A stretch of 64,000 bases of DNA from Bryoerythrophyllum caledonicum (taxonomy: Eukaryota; Streptophyta; Bryopsida; Pottiales; Pottiaceae). The notes beneath the pieces are model-generated. The model did no database searches and had not been told where the DNA came from. It saw only the letters and a list, made by a program, of their open reading frames with translations. The stretch covers positions 9,364,501 to 9,428,500 of the forward strand of contig OZ020517.1 of NCBI GenBank assembly GCA_963971425.1, given 5' to 3'. Each line of letters opens with the position of its first letter. Positions within the stretch are counted from its first letter, which is position 1. Below are positions 36,170-45,705 of the stretch, in pieces. Both the position numbers and the translations under genes were made by a program.

Positions 36170-37640
36170 TGTTGACCTTTAAAGATCAGTAGATACTTAT
36201 CTTTTGAGTTTTCCTAGGGCCAATGGGTGTTTTGAGGCCCATGTGACATGCACATGGGCTAATCTTATCCACCTTAGGGGTCTAGAGGATAGGTAGGCAT
36301 CTTCTCTCTTTCTCTTAGTCGGGTTTTGGGGGAAAAAAGAGTTAGTGTGCTTTTGGGAGTGTGTGTGTGTGTGTAGAAAGCCGAGAGTTTGATGGGTGAT
36401 ACCTCGGGTTGTAAGAAACAATTTGGAATGAAATTTTGAGGGTTTCTTTCTCTTTGAGATGCGCTTTTAGAGAGATTGTTTTTTCTTGATTTGGAATTGT
36501 AGTCAAGAAGTTACAAGCGTGTGAATGGAGAAGGGTTTGCTGCCACCCAACGAAGAGGAGCAGAGATTCGGGCGACCACCAAAGTTTGTAGTTTTTGTGT
36601 CTCTCTTTGAGAATTTCAGGAGTTCTAGAGATTTTTCTTAGCTTTCCAGAAACTTATCATTGAAGTTAATTGGAATAGTATTGAAAAAGTTATAAAGGTT
36701 TGAAATTGTGAAAATCCGAGGCCATTCATTGAGAGGGCAGAGGTTTCAACAAGCCATAACTTTTGGACAACAGTTTAGAATTGTTTGAGAATCGGAAAGT
36801 ATGTGAACCATGGTCATAGCTCTTCAAAAAATTATTACAATTGAGATTTGGAGTTTTGAAGAAGAAGTTATGAGCGATTGAATATCTGGAGGGGCAGAAC
36901 TTTGAACTCGTATAACTTTTGGACAGTAGATTAGATTGACTTGAAATTTCGAGGAGTGTTAGTTGTTTGTATTAGCTTTTCAGAGAGCTATTATATTTAG
37001 TATTTGGAATTTTGAGTCATCTGTGGCACTTGTTTGAAGGTTACAACCTTGGTGAAACTTTTCTATTGTGTTTTTGAACACTTCTTTTGAGTTTCTTAGT
37101 GTTTTTGAACACTTGAAGACTTGAAGACAAGAAGACAAGAAGACATGAAGACTCGTGTGTTGTGGCTTGTGGCTTGTTATTCCTAGCCGAATTTGGAGGC
37201 TCGTTGTCTTTATTTGTTATTCCCAGCCGGATTTGGAGGCTAGTTCTTTTCAATTCTGCTTTGTAAATTTTGTTGCGGCGAAGTGGGGTTGATCACCCAC
37301 ACGGTCGTATTTATGTTGTTCACACCGGTGAGGCGCGATTGTTGGTCACCGTGGGTTTGAATTTTAGGAGCCAATCTTTCGGACGGTTTCAGCTTGTGGT
37401 CTGGCCGTCCCGTTTTACCCGTCCGAGGCCGTGGGTTCTTATCACCTTACCGTTACACTTAACCCGTTTAGAGCCACCACATGATAGGCCAACGGGGAGC
37501 TGTTTGAACAGTCGTAGAGCTGATGATATCAAGATTTGAAGAACAGAAGAATTGAAGACACGACTGGACTCTCCTGCCATCTATTCTGGTTGCAGCCAGA
37601 TTCCCCGTGAATTCTCAAAGCGCTCCTCTCTCTACACGAC
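36170..37640 (+). repeat. Long dispersed repeat, copy B
   Basis: Second copy of the repeat at 19,500-20,815, same orientation. The last 700 bp are very similar, the first part is more diverged. It also has a GT run (near 36,360) and stops at TCTCTACACGACA before a TCCGCGGA-type array. Direct orientation near both ends of a terminal-inverted-repeat element is unusual. LTR-like origin is possible but unproven. Confidence 0.7.
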
Positions 37641-37679
37641 ACCGTCGCGAACTACTAGTGACAGTAATTCGATCTGGCA

Positions 37680-37855
37680 GCGCAGCCGCGGACTTCCCGC
37701 AGACAGCCGCGGACATGGCGCGGACTAGCCACGGACTGCCAGCGACACTGGTTCGGACTGGCCGCAGAATGGCCGCGGATTGAACGTGGAATGGCCGCGG
37801 ATTGAACGCGGAATGGCCGTGGACAGTCTTGAAAAACGGAGGGAGGCGCGGATTG
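37680..37855. repeat. GCGGACTG/TCCGCGG array (element 1, right)
   Basis: Units such as GCCGCGGACATGGCGCGGAC and CGCGGATTGAACG repeat irregularly about 270 bp inside the right terminus. Confidence 0.8.
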
Positions 37856-37989
37856 GGGCTTCACCTTTAACCCATGGTGAAAATTACTGGGACATGGATT
37901 TACCGTAGTTGATGACATGTCTGCTCATGTGGCATACAGATTCCCTTGTGTATCCTACGTGTCTCTCAAGAGGTAAATGTGAAAATTGT

Positions 37990-38119
37990 GTTTTCTGACG
38001 TCAAAATGGCCCCGTCACAGTAAAGTCACGCTCCGTCACAATGTCATGCCGTCATTGTGTTGTGACATCGTGACATTGTGACGGAAATTGTCCTTGTCAC
38101 GACACAATAGACAACCCTG
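37990..38119. repeat. Right subterminal motif cluster and terminal repeat of element 1
   Basis: GTCACAATG, GTGACATTGTGACGG and GTCACGACACAATAG motifs lead into ATAGACAACCCTG, the exact inverted copy of the left terminus. The 8-bp duplication GTCAAAAT follows at 38,120-38,127. Confidence 0.85.
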
Positions 38120-38127
38120 GTCAAAAT

Positions 38128-38995
38128 TGTCATAAAAAGGTTTAAACACATCTTACAATAGAATCAACACATAATAATAAATAGTAGAATCTCTAATCTT
38201 TGGGTAGAAAGGGGAAAGATTTTTTGTTCATGTTTTTCTGGGGTACGAAACCTTCAAACCAAATATGAGTACTAAAGAATGCTAATTTATTTTCAATTTC
38301 AAAGAAGATAACATTAATCACATGTGTGAAAAATCTAAATGGTAGAAGAAAGGTGTAACAAAAAAATTTAAGCTTCTTGAATTCTACTAAGGTAGAACAA
38401 CGTTAAACCACACCACTCCCCAATCCTATTATGTAAACTATGCATAAAATAATTAATTTTAATAAGAACTCAATCAATACATATTTTGGATGATTGTAAC
38501 TAAAAATAGTCAATGGCAATTTCAAGACATGAAGATGCGCAATTCTGGGTCCCTCTACCTCACTAGAAGGAGAAGAAGAAGAACTTTGGTCTCTTAAGGA
38601 AGCTAGTGTGAATAGAGTGTCTGTTCATTCCACCGCCTAATCAATGCCCACCGGATTAAGAACCACCTCACAAGAACTTGTCATCCGTAGGCTTACTCAA
38701 TAGGGAAGTGCGATTTTCCATCACCAATGTCTTCTATCATGCATGGCATGCCTCATCTCATTGTCAATTACTACTACTAGACAAGGGCGGCACAAAAGTC
38801 CTACCAAATCCATGACAAATATTACACTGTTCATGCAAATAGTGTGGACTAGACTATTTTGGAATACCTACACTAATTCAAGTATACACAAATAATAGAG
38901 GTCCACCTCAATTCTCAATCCTCATCATATCATGTACCTCAAAAAATAGTGTGGGATGTTTCAAAATTGTTGACACAAAATTAATGTGGATTGAT
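38128..38995. other. AT-rich flank of element 1
   Basis: No gene. The stretch 38,570-38,690 resembles 10,500-10,620 (dispersed repeat). Confidence 0.4.
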
Positions 38996-38998
38996 GGA

Positions 38999-39190
38999 AA
39001 GGTGGCAATGAGCGGTGGTGATGTCACGGTGGGCGGCAAGGAGTGGAAGATATTTGATAGTGAGTGGTGGTGAGGTGGTAGTGAGTAGTGAGGAGTAGAA
39101 GATATTTGGTAGTGAATGGTGGTGAGGTGGCAGTGAGTGGTAAGGAGTGGAAGATATTTGGTAGTGAGTGGTGGTGAGGTGGCAATGACC
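38999..39190. repeat. Tandem repeat, about 52-60-bp unit
   Basis: Three to four copies containing GGAGTGGAAGATATTTGGTA and GTGGTGGTGAGGTGG. Minus-strand open frames here (His/Ser/Thr-rich) are the repeat read through. Confidence 0.85.
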
Positions 39191-39270
39191 GGCATGATAC
39201 ATGTTGACGTGTGTCCACATTAATTTTGTTCTAAAACCACATTTCCGAATTTCACAGATTTTCCTAAATA

Positions 39271-39436
39271 CCCCAGTCGAGCGTGGGTTGGGGCCTCAGG
39301 CTCGGAAAGGTAGGGGAGGGTAGGGACAAAACCAACCCCTATTTTTATGTTGGAGGGGGCCCTATTTGATCCAATCGGACAGGGCCAGAAAAATGGTCCC
39401 ATCCAAGCCTGGCGCCCGACCCACGCTCGACTAGGG
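39271..39436. mobile_element. Small MITE
   Basis: The left end CCCCAGTCGAGCGTGGG and the inward-read right end CCCTAGTCGAGCGTGGG are inverted repeats with one mismatch, 166 bp apart overall. The flanks do not give a clear duplication, so the superfamily is not assigned. Confidence 0.65.
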
Positions 39437-39439
39437 TGA

Positions 39440-41140
39440 ATAAAGAGATCCAAATTTCACCTACCTATATGCACTGAACAGTGTACATACTCTACAACAC
39501 AATATGACCCAAGTGGTTTTTGAACTTTTAAATTATTTATTAATTTGGCACCTTTGAGATTGGATTTTGCTACTTGAGCTTGCCTACTGAATCTCCACCT
39601 TTTTGCATTGTGCCTTTTTTTACTTACAACATGGTTTCAGATCCCATGATCTTAATTTTAAAATAGTTAAATATGACCACTCTATCATATATTGCAGAAA
39701 ATAACTCAGGGCTCCAAAGGAGACCACCGTGAATATAGTGTTTGTTCATTCGCTTCACTTAGCATATGGCCACAGGACATAATCTAGTGTAATAGAACTA
39801 CCCCCCCTCTCGAGGGTAAACACTTTTTTACACTAAGTGCTTCTATACACTAATTGCCTTAGAGACAATCGACATGTCATCTCCCCCAAGGGCTTTGTGG
39901 GTCCCGATACAACAAGGCCTTGGGACCCTCCACCATAATTGGGTGGACTATGGTCGTAGGCACCACGCCGGTAATAGGACTTGAACTCACAACCACCTCA
40001 CCGGTGTGCCATAACCCAAATCACTATACCAAGGTTGTGGTGCCTTTACCATAAATTTCACTTTTAACACCTTATCCAAGGTTCAGATTTGACAAAAATT
40101 AATTATCAAAATAGAAGCCAAAATGATTTTTCAAATTTATTTACTTAGTATAAAAACAAATTTTTAAACAAATCCATTTCTTATCACATATCTATTTCCA
40201 ACTATGGTGGGGCTCTTAAGACTTATTGTATAAGGGTTGTTTTACACATAGAGGCTGGGCCAATTTGTTGTGTAAGAAGTTTGAAATCCTCACTTAAGAT
40301 TCGTCGGGAGGGTGAAATTGGCCCCAACCCCTTAGCACTTAGAGGCCAGGCCAATTTTGTAGTTATAAATTTTTATTCTGGAAAAACATGATTTAACATG
40401 ACCCGAGCATGGCCCGAGCGTGTTGAATTGGATGCACCAAGAATGGAGGGCCAATTCTTGGCCAAGGAGCCAATGTCAAATTTCAAATTATAAAGAATTT
40501 TTTTTAATAAACTATATAGTTTTTTTCAACAAATCAGATCCATTGGATTTTAGAGAAATCTAAATGACTCTTTTAGCCTCATCTTCTCTTCATCCTCTCA
40601 ATTCTTCTCTTTGTCTCTCTCTTTTGTTTTTTTAGAACGTTTCTCCCAAATTTTTTGTGGCTTGTCGAATTGTTGCTGCCATTTTAAGAGACATGATGGA
40701 GGGGTTCTTTGAGATGAGGAGATATGAGTCAATGCAAAGGTATGAAAGTGTTGAAGTTCATGCTTTATAGCCCTTTCAAAGTTCTTTACAAGAACATATA
40801 GGTAGTGTAGGGATCCTTGATTTTTTCAACCGCCTCCTGGAACTCCTATTCCTCCACAACCACTATTAATTATGGATATGTTTGCACCTCATTCAAAGAG
40901 AAAGGCCACTAAAGAGATTGAAGAGGAGGATGTACAAATTGTAGCTCTGTAAGCACCAAAGAAGGAAGGAGTCGTAGCTGCAAGAAGCCTCTCAAGAAAA
41001 TTGTGAAGAAAGATGTGAAGAAAGATAAGTAGGAAGATGAAGATCCGGCTCAAAAAATTGGAAGGATGCCGATGTGGAGATTATGATTTCATTGCGCGAC
41101 AAGATGAAACCCAAATTTTTTAAGAAGGCCAAGAAATAAG
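39440..41140. other. Spacer with dispersed-repeat fragments and an unrecognised decayed ORF
   Basis: Direct repeats with GAGGCYRGGCCAATTTTG occur at 40,253-40,285 and 40,350-40,378. A broken, lysine-rich reading at about 40,670-41,130 is not recognised. The left end of element 2 should lie in or near this region but I did not find it. Confidence 0.35.
39960..40055 (-). mobile_element. tRNA-like SINE head
   Basis: The minus strand has an A-box-like TGGTATAGTGATTTGG and a B-box-like GAGTTCAAGTCCT about 40 nt later. It may be a SINE fragment or a tRNA-like relic; the tail is not visible. Confidence 0.45.
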
Positions 41141-41149
41141 GTTTGATTT

Positions 41150-42493
41150 CTACATATGTGATTTTTTGAACAAAAGAGCAAAAAAATCAAATTTTAGATC
41201 AAGCCTCCTAAGGCTAAGGCTAAGGCCAAGGTAGTTTACAATAGGGGGGTGGTCTTTCAACTGCTCCAACACTCCTTTGAGTCTCACCAATCGATCCAAC
41301 ATAAGGAAATTACAAGCAAAGTGGATTTCATTGGGCACTACAATATGCAGGTTTGGACTCAACTCACGAAGTGTCCCCATTGTCGAATAATGGTTTCTAA
41401 TATATTTGCACAATTTCTTTGCCCTCTCTATTAAATCTTTAAATTCTTGGACCTTCGCCCAATCTTCCAACATGAGATCCAATGCATGTGCCATGCACCC
41501 CTGCTTGTGAATGTGCGGGTATGTGAGAATAATATCATCCATCACTCCAAGCATGTTGGGAGCATTGTCTGTACAAATTTGTGTCACATTCTTGGAACCC
41601 ACCTTCTCAATGTAAACTTTCACTTGGTCCGCTATGTACCGCATGGACTTCTTCTCACCACTGGTGTCTATGCTCCCCAAGAATACGTCACTAGTGGGGC
41701 ACAACATCATTAAATTCATGAGGGGCCTCCGATGGACATCATCCCAACCATCCGTGCATATCGACACCCCATAATTCTTGATTGCAAAACCAACTTTGGC
41801 TTCAATCTCTTTCTCAATTTGAAACCTCTTAGGTTCAATCAATCTAGTCCTCAACTGGTGATATGTAGGAGGAGTGTACTCAAACTTTGCCACGGATGTT
41901 GCCCTCACTGCATCGATGAACGCTTGATTTTGCGCCACATTAAAAGGCACATTCGCTTGATAGAAAAAAGTCACCCATTTCTCATCAAGTTCCTTCCTCT
42001 TTGCAATGTTAAAAGCATCAAGCATCCGTTGTTGATGTAGTTGCCCAGATCTAGTGGAATTCGAGGCGGTAAGACCACCCGACACATGTTCGCGGTCGTT
42101 TCCTTCAGAGAGATTAGGCACTCCTTACTGAGGCCCACTTGTTACCCCACCCGCCACATTATTGTGAGCGTCGGATTGGCTTGAAGTGTCAATAGTTGGT
42201 GCCCTCGATGGACCACTCGGGCCTAAATCTCCGCCATACATGTCCCCGCCCGTCATTCGTTGCGGAACAATGTTTCCACAGTTGGCAAATCGACTTCGCA
42301 CATAGGGAGGTAGGCTACGACAAATCGACCTCTCTGTCTTGGCGCCGTATCCAAAGTGAGCAAACGCACGCTCACGTTTGTAGCTAAAAGTATAGTTACA
42401 GAAAATACAACTCACTTTGCCCCCGTTGTCACCAAAATTGTACCAAGGTTCCCATTCTTTTGTTTGCTTCCTTTGATTTTCCATTGCATTCAC
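41150..42493 (-). pseudogene. hAT transposase of element 2, 3'-truncated
   Basis: Start at 42,493. A BED-type finger (CIFCNYTFSYKRERAFAHFGYG), a PPYVRSRF segment and a DUF659 region (FNIAKRKELDEKW, VSICTDGWDDVHRRPLMN), then ICTDNAPNM and CMAHALDLMLEDW, match the element-1 transposase in order. One in-frame TAA separates 42,125-42,493 from 41,150-42,121. The hATC domain is absent: homology ends around 41,240 and the last codons are non-homologous. TATA box and array lie upstream. Confidence 0.88.
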
Positions 42494-42741
42494 GGCTTAT
42501 GCCAAATAATGTGCAAGTCCCGTCTAAGCCAAAATACGGGGCTAGTTATAGTATAGAATCAGGTGAAAATGTGAGGTCTGATAGCGCTGGTGCACTGCTT
42601 GAACCAATTTTTACATCACCTCAGCCGCACACCAGTGCCGCCTGCCACCCAAGTAGACTCGCAAGGAGCTCAAACTAAATTGAGGTCCAAGGGATAGAGG
42701 CCAAGGTGACAAGCGTGAGGACAATCAGCCCTCCCCGAACC

Positions 42742-42917
42742 TTTTATACACGAGCCAAGAACGGGTGGGACCTGACGTGCCAAGGGCGGGGACGTCTCCG
42801 TGCAGGGGCGGAGACGTCCCCGCCCTTACCCGGGCAGGGGCGGGGACGTCTCCGCCCTGCCCTGTTGTGGGGAGACGTCCCCGCCCTTACTTCGGCAGGG
42901 GCTGGGACGTCTTCCCA
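42742..42917 (-). promoter_or_regulatory. Promoter of hAT transposase 2: GACGTC array plus TATA box
   Basis: Five GACGTC palindromes in GGGGCGGAGACGTCCCCGCC-type units (42,784-42,917) precede TATAAAAGG at 42,742-42,750 on the minus strand, about 250 bp before the ATG. Confidence 0.7.
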
Positions 42918-43156
42918 ACCCAGGAGAAGGAGGCCTTTGGAGCATTTTGGGTGCTTAGGCACTTCTCCTCTCCATGAGGAGGGTGGAGGTTTTAATATAG
43001 GATGCCTTATTTTTGGTTCCGACAAGATTGCGACGCACTTAAAATAAGAAGTAGGTTATGTCTACGAAGGAAGGCTTTCGGGAAAGTACTACTTTTGTCC
43101 TTTGACCGCATGCTCTCCAATAATGAACACCTTTATTAGCTCCCTTTTAGATCAAG

Positions 43157-43408
43157 TAGTGAATAGCATGGGAGCTATGCAAGTCCCCATCCATAATGGG
43201 TAGTATAAGCCTCTAGTAGAATGTAATGTGCAAGTTCTCTAAATAAATAATTTAAACACAATTGCCCCACAAAAGATTAGGAATGTACCACATACCATTA
43301 AAGAAAAAAATAAACCAAGTAGTGAATAGCATGGGAGCTATGCAAGTCCCCATCCATAATGGGTAGTATAAGCCTCTAGTAGAATGTAATGTGCAAGTTC
43401 TCTAAATA
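43157..43408. repeat. Tandem duplication, about 160-bp period
   Basis: The block CAAGTAGTGAATAGCATGGG through AGTTCTCTAAATAAAT occurs at 43,157-43,250 and again at 43,316-43,408, nearly identical. The first 30 bases recur at 45,238-45,267 inside repeat R1. Confidence 0.85.
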
Positions 43409-43517
43409 AATTGTACCATTACAAACAAAAAGGATATTTAAAATCATATAATGTTTAGAGCAAAAGTATTGTTCACAAAATTGATTTGCTACGTCCTAAA
43501 CCTTTAAATACTCCTAG

Positions 43518-44174
43518 TCAATAGTAACGTTGGTGAAGGGCTCGTTCGGTCCTCCTCAGCCTACCACGTGCTTGTGCCTTTTCGCTCGCGACTTGGACGT
43601 GGATTCGGTAGGAGTCATCATCTGAACTTGACGTGTCAGTATCATAGCTAGGTGTGTCGTCCATCACAGTCATGAACTTGCCCAATCCACCTTCCGGATA
43701 CTTGCGCCATCCCATTGGAATTATTCCATTTTCAGGGCGAGGAATTTTTACCTTCCCCGGCATCGACTTCAAAGTGGACCAATCCACTATCTTGCCCAAC
43801 TTCACCTCCGCATGAACACCCCGCACAATGAAGAGATTTACTTCGTTGCGTTTGACGAATGGGACGCCATACAACACTTGGTAAACTTCGATGCATCGGT
43901 TTTTAAACGCCTCGTCGATGCAATGTTTCAAGTTTGCCTTGTGGAAGCGCCGGTGATAGTTGTGTCGCGCCTCTGGGAAAGCCTTGTCGATGTGGCACCA
44001 CTCGATGTAGTTCCCGCAATCATCAAAACTCCATGGCTCCACTACGTCCTCCCAACCTCGAAAAGCCAACTTCTCAGGACTACGAAGAACGTGCAACCGC
44101 TTCCGATGGGCGTTCCCCGCTCTTGCACGGGTCTTGTCTCGCTCCTCCTTGGCCAATTGTCCGGATGAAGACAT
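43518..44174 (-). CDS. Stand-alone copy of the RING-gene N-terminal domain
   Basis: An uninterrupted frame starts MSSSGQLAKEERDK at 44,174 (an upstream in-frame ATG exists at 44,195) and is 218 codons long. It is closely similar to the first 200 residues of RING 2 (KRLHVLRSPEKLAF, YHRRFHKANL, VNLFIVRGVHAEVKLGK, VDWSTL, PEGGLGKFM), then ends in an acidic DTDTSSSDDDS tract and a basic tail, without coiled coil or RING finger. It has its own upstream GACGTC array (44,322-44,511), so it was probably expressed as a short dominant-negative-like or regulatory form; that role is inference. It is the only uninterrupted long gene of element 2. Confidence 0.6.
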   Translation of the reverse strand: MSSSGQLAKEERDKTRARAGNAHRKRLHVLRSPEKLAFRGWEDVVEPWSFDDCGNYIEWCHIDKAFPEARHNYHRRFHKANLKHCIDEAFKNRCIEVYQVLYGVPFVKRNEVNLFIVRGVHAEVKLGKIVDWSTLKSMPGKVKIPRPENGIIPMGWRKYPEGGLGKFMTVMDDTPSYDTDTSSSDDDSYRIHVQVASEKAQARGRLRRTERALHQRYY

Positions 44175-44321
44175 GGTGTGCACGTGTGAATGCAAAATTT
44201 TGGCGTGGATGGATGAATGAGACCTCGCACAACGCCCACATCCAGCTCAATGAAGAGATGGTGGATAGGAGTATTCGAGGTGGGGACAAATGAGGTCCCC
44301 CTCCATTAAAATAGTAATCCG

Positions 44322-44511
44322 GTGGGGGCGGAGACGTCCCCGCCCCTACCCGGGTATGGGGCGGAGACGTCCCCGCCCCTACCCGGGTATGGGGCGGAGA
44401 TGTCCCCGCCCTTTCCCGGGTATGGGGCGGAGATGGGGCAGAGACGTCCCCGCCCCTGCCTCGGTAGGGGCGAAGACGTCTCCGCCCCACCAGGGCAGGG
44501 GCGGGGACGTT
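44322..44511. repeat. GACGTC palindrome array, upstream of the N-domain gene
   Basis: Five to six units of GGGGCGGAGACGTCCCCGCC with spacers such as CTACCCGGGTAT. No clear TATA box follows on the minus strand, unlike the other arrays. Long Pro/Arg-rich open frames through it are compositional. Confidence 0.85.
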
Positions 44512-44849
44512 TGCTTGTAAATTGGGGGGGGGGGTCGTCCCCATAAAACTTTCCAAGGAGGCGTTTGAGGCCACTCTTGCTTGGCCGAGGCACTCCTCAT
44601 CTCCATGAGGCGGGTGCACAATTAAATATGGGGTGATTTATTTTTAATTCCGACAAGATCCTAATGCACTTAAAATAACATGCATATTATGTCTTTCCCT
44701 AGTTCTAGGGAGGAAGGCGAAATGGAAAGTACAACTTTTGTACTTTGACGGCATGCTCTCCGATAAGGAACACCTTTATTAGCTCCCTATTAGTTTTGGA
44801 GCAAACATAAGAGTGTAGAAAATTATTTCCTTCCAAATTTAAATAAAAA

Positions 44850-45480
44850 TTCCTTGTCTTTAGTGGAAAATAACGCTTCAATGCAAGTCAAAGATTTTCA
44901 CATATTGCCAAAAATATAACGGGCAAGGTACCAAAAATAAAAACGTCTTACCACATAAAACTTAGAGATTTTAACTTTTTATACTTTTGATTTTTTCCAC
45001 AACAATATGTGGTGTAGACCTTCATATTGACCGTTTGGATCATCAATCTAAAACATATCAAGTATCTAAAAACTAAAACGTTACTTGCCCATTTTTTAGC
45101 TTCCACTACTAGCATAGTTGACTTGAATAAGGTACACCCTTTTTCTACCTCTAACAATTGGTGTATAAGGAACTAACATCATCCTAAACTACCATTAGTA
45201 ATGGATTTAGGCCTTATCTAGTGCAAAAATTTGATACCAAGTAGTGAATAGCATGGGAGCTATGCAAGCATTTCAATCCGTGTGGTTAAATTTTATGAAA
45301 TTTTGTGGGGACATTAACAAAGAAGTATTTATTGTGATCCTACGGTTAGATGTAGAAATAAAAAGGTTTTGTCTCCATTCTTAGGCATTATACTATAGCC
45401 TCACAGTTTTAAAGTGTTTTTGGTGCAAAAATGCCTTGGTCCTTTAGGAATTAAAAATGTTTGGAGGTTTAAAACTTGGT
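44850..45480 (+). repeat. Dispersed repeat R1 copy
   Basis: Aligned by eye over some 600 bp with 7,815-8,445. Contains an insertion-like segment at 45,238-45,267 identical to part of the 43.2-kb tandem duplication. Confidence 0.65.
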
Positions 45481-45705
45481 CTACACCATTTTTTTTATAC
45501 AAACGCACAAATCCTAATGAGGCTTAAGTACATCCATAATCACACAAATTCACACCACTATTATCAAGTAGAATGTAGACAGTACTATTCATATTTTTTT
45601 TTAGTATCCATAATGTAATATGAAAATGGGAAAATACATTAAATGCTAAAAGATGAAGCATTGTAAGAAAATTGTCTCTTGGCACCGCAAAAACAAAAAA
45701 TACAC

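Larger units (their letters stand above)
18765..38119. mobile_element. Giant hAT DNA transposon with cargo genes (element 1)
   Basis: Both ends read inward as CAGGGTTGTCTAT (13 of 13 identical, 16 of 17 when extended one step) and are flanked by the perfect 8-bp repeat GTCAAAAT. Length is 19,355 bp. Inside on the minus strand are a BED-DUF659-hATC transposase (35.1-31.8 kb), a RING-H2 gene (31.0-28.8 kb) and a kinase-like gene (23.4-21.4 kb), plus a small plus-strand ORF (35.6-36.0 kb). Later insertions include the right end of a related element, a pogo-type fragment, a SINE and tandem repeats. Subterminal CGTGAC/GTCACG motifs occur at both ends. Every gene carries stops, so this copy is not functional. 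An alternative is that a short non-autonomous hAT captured the interior by later insertion; the shared termini of elements 2 and 3, which carry the same gene families, argue against it. Confidence 0.82.

Noticed and set aside
19500-37640. Repeats A and B as the two LTRs of a single 18-kb retrotransposon
   Set aside because: No gag or pol coding lies between them, the interior holds hAT genes, and the 8-bp duplication with inverted CAGGGTTGTCTAT termini outside them explains the interval better.
6598-39190. CRISPR-like arrays
   Set aside because: The tandem repeats lack unique spacers of even length and no cas genes occur; the genome is eukaryotic.
38908-39220. His/Thr/Ser-rich minus-strand ORFs
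   Set aside because: Tandem repeat read-through in three frames.
40231-40250. AAGGGTTGTTTTAC as the missing left end of element 2
   Set aside because: First base differs, the following sequence does not match the subterminal region, and the left flank does not match TCTTCTGT.
42706-44619. Pro/Arg/Gly-rich ORFs around 42.7-43.0 and 44.1-44.6 kb
   Set aside because: They read through GACGTC arrays on both strands and reflect composition only.
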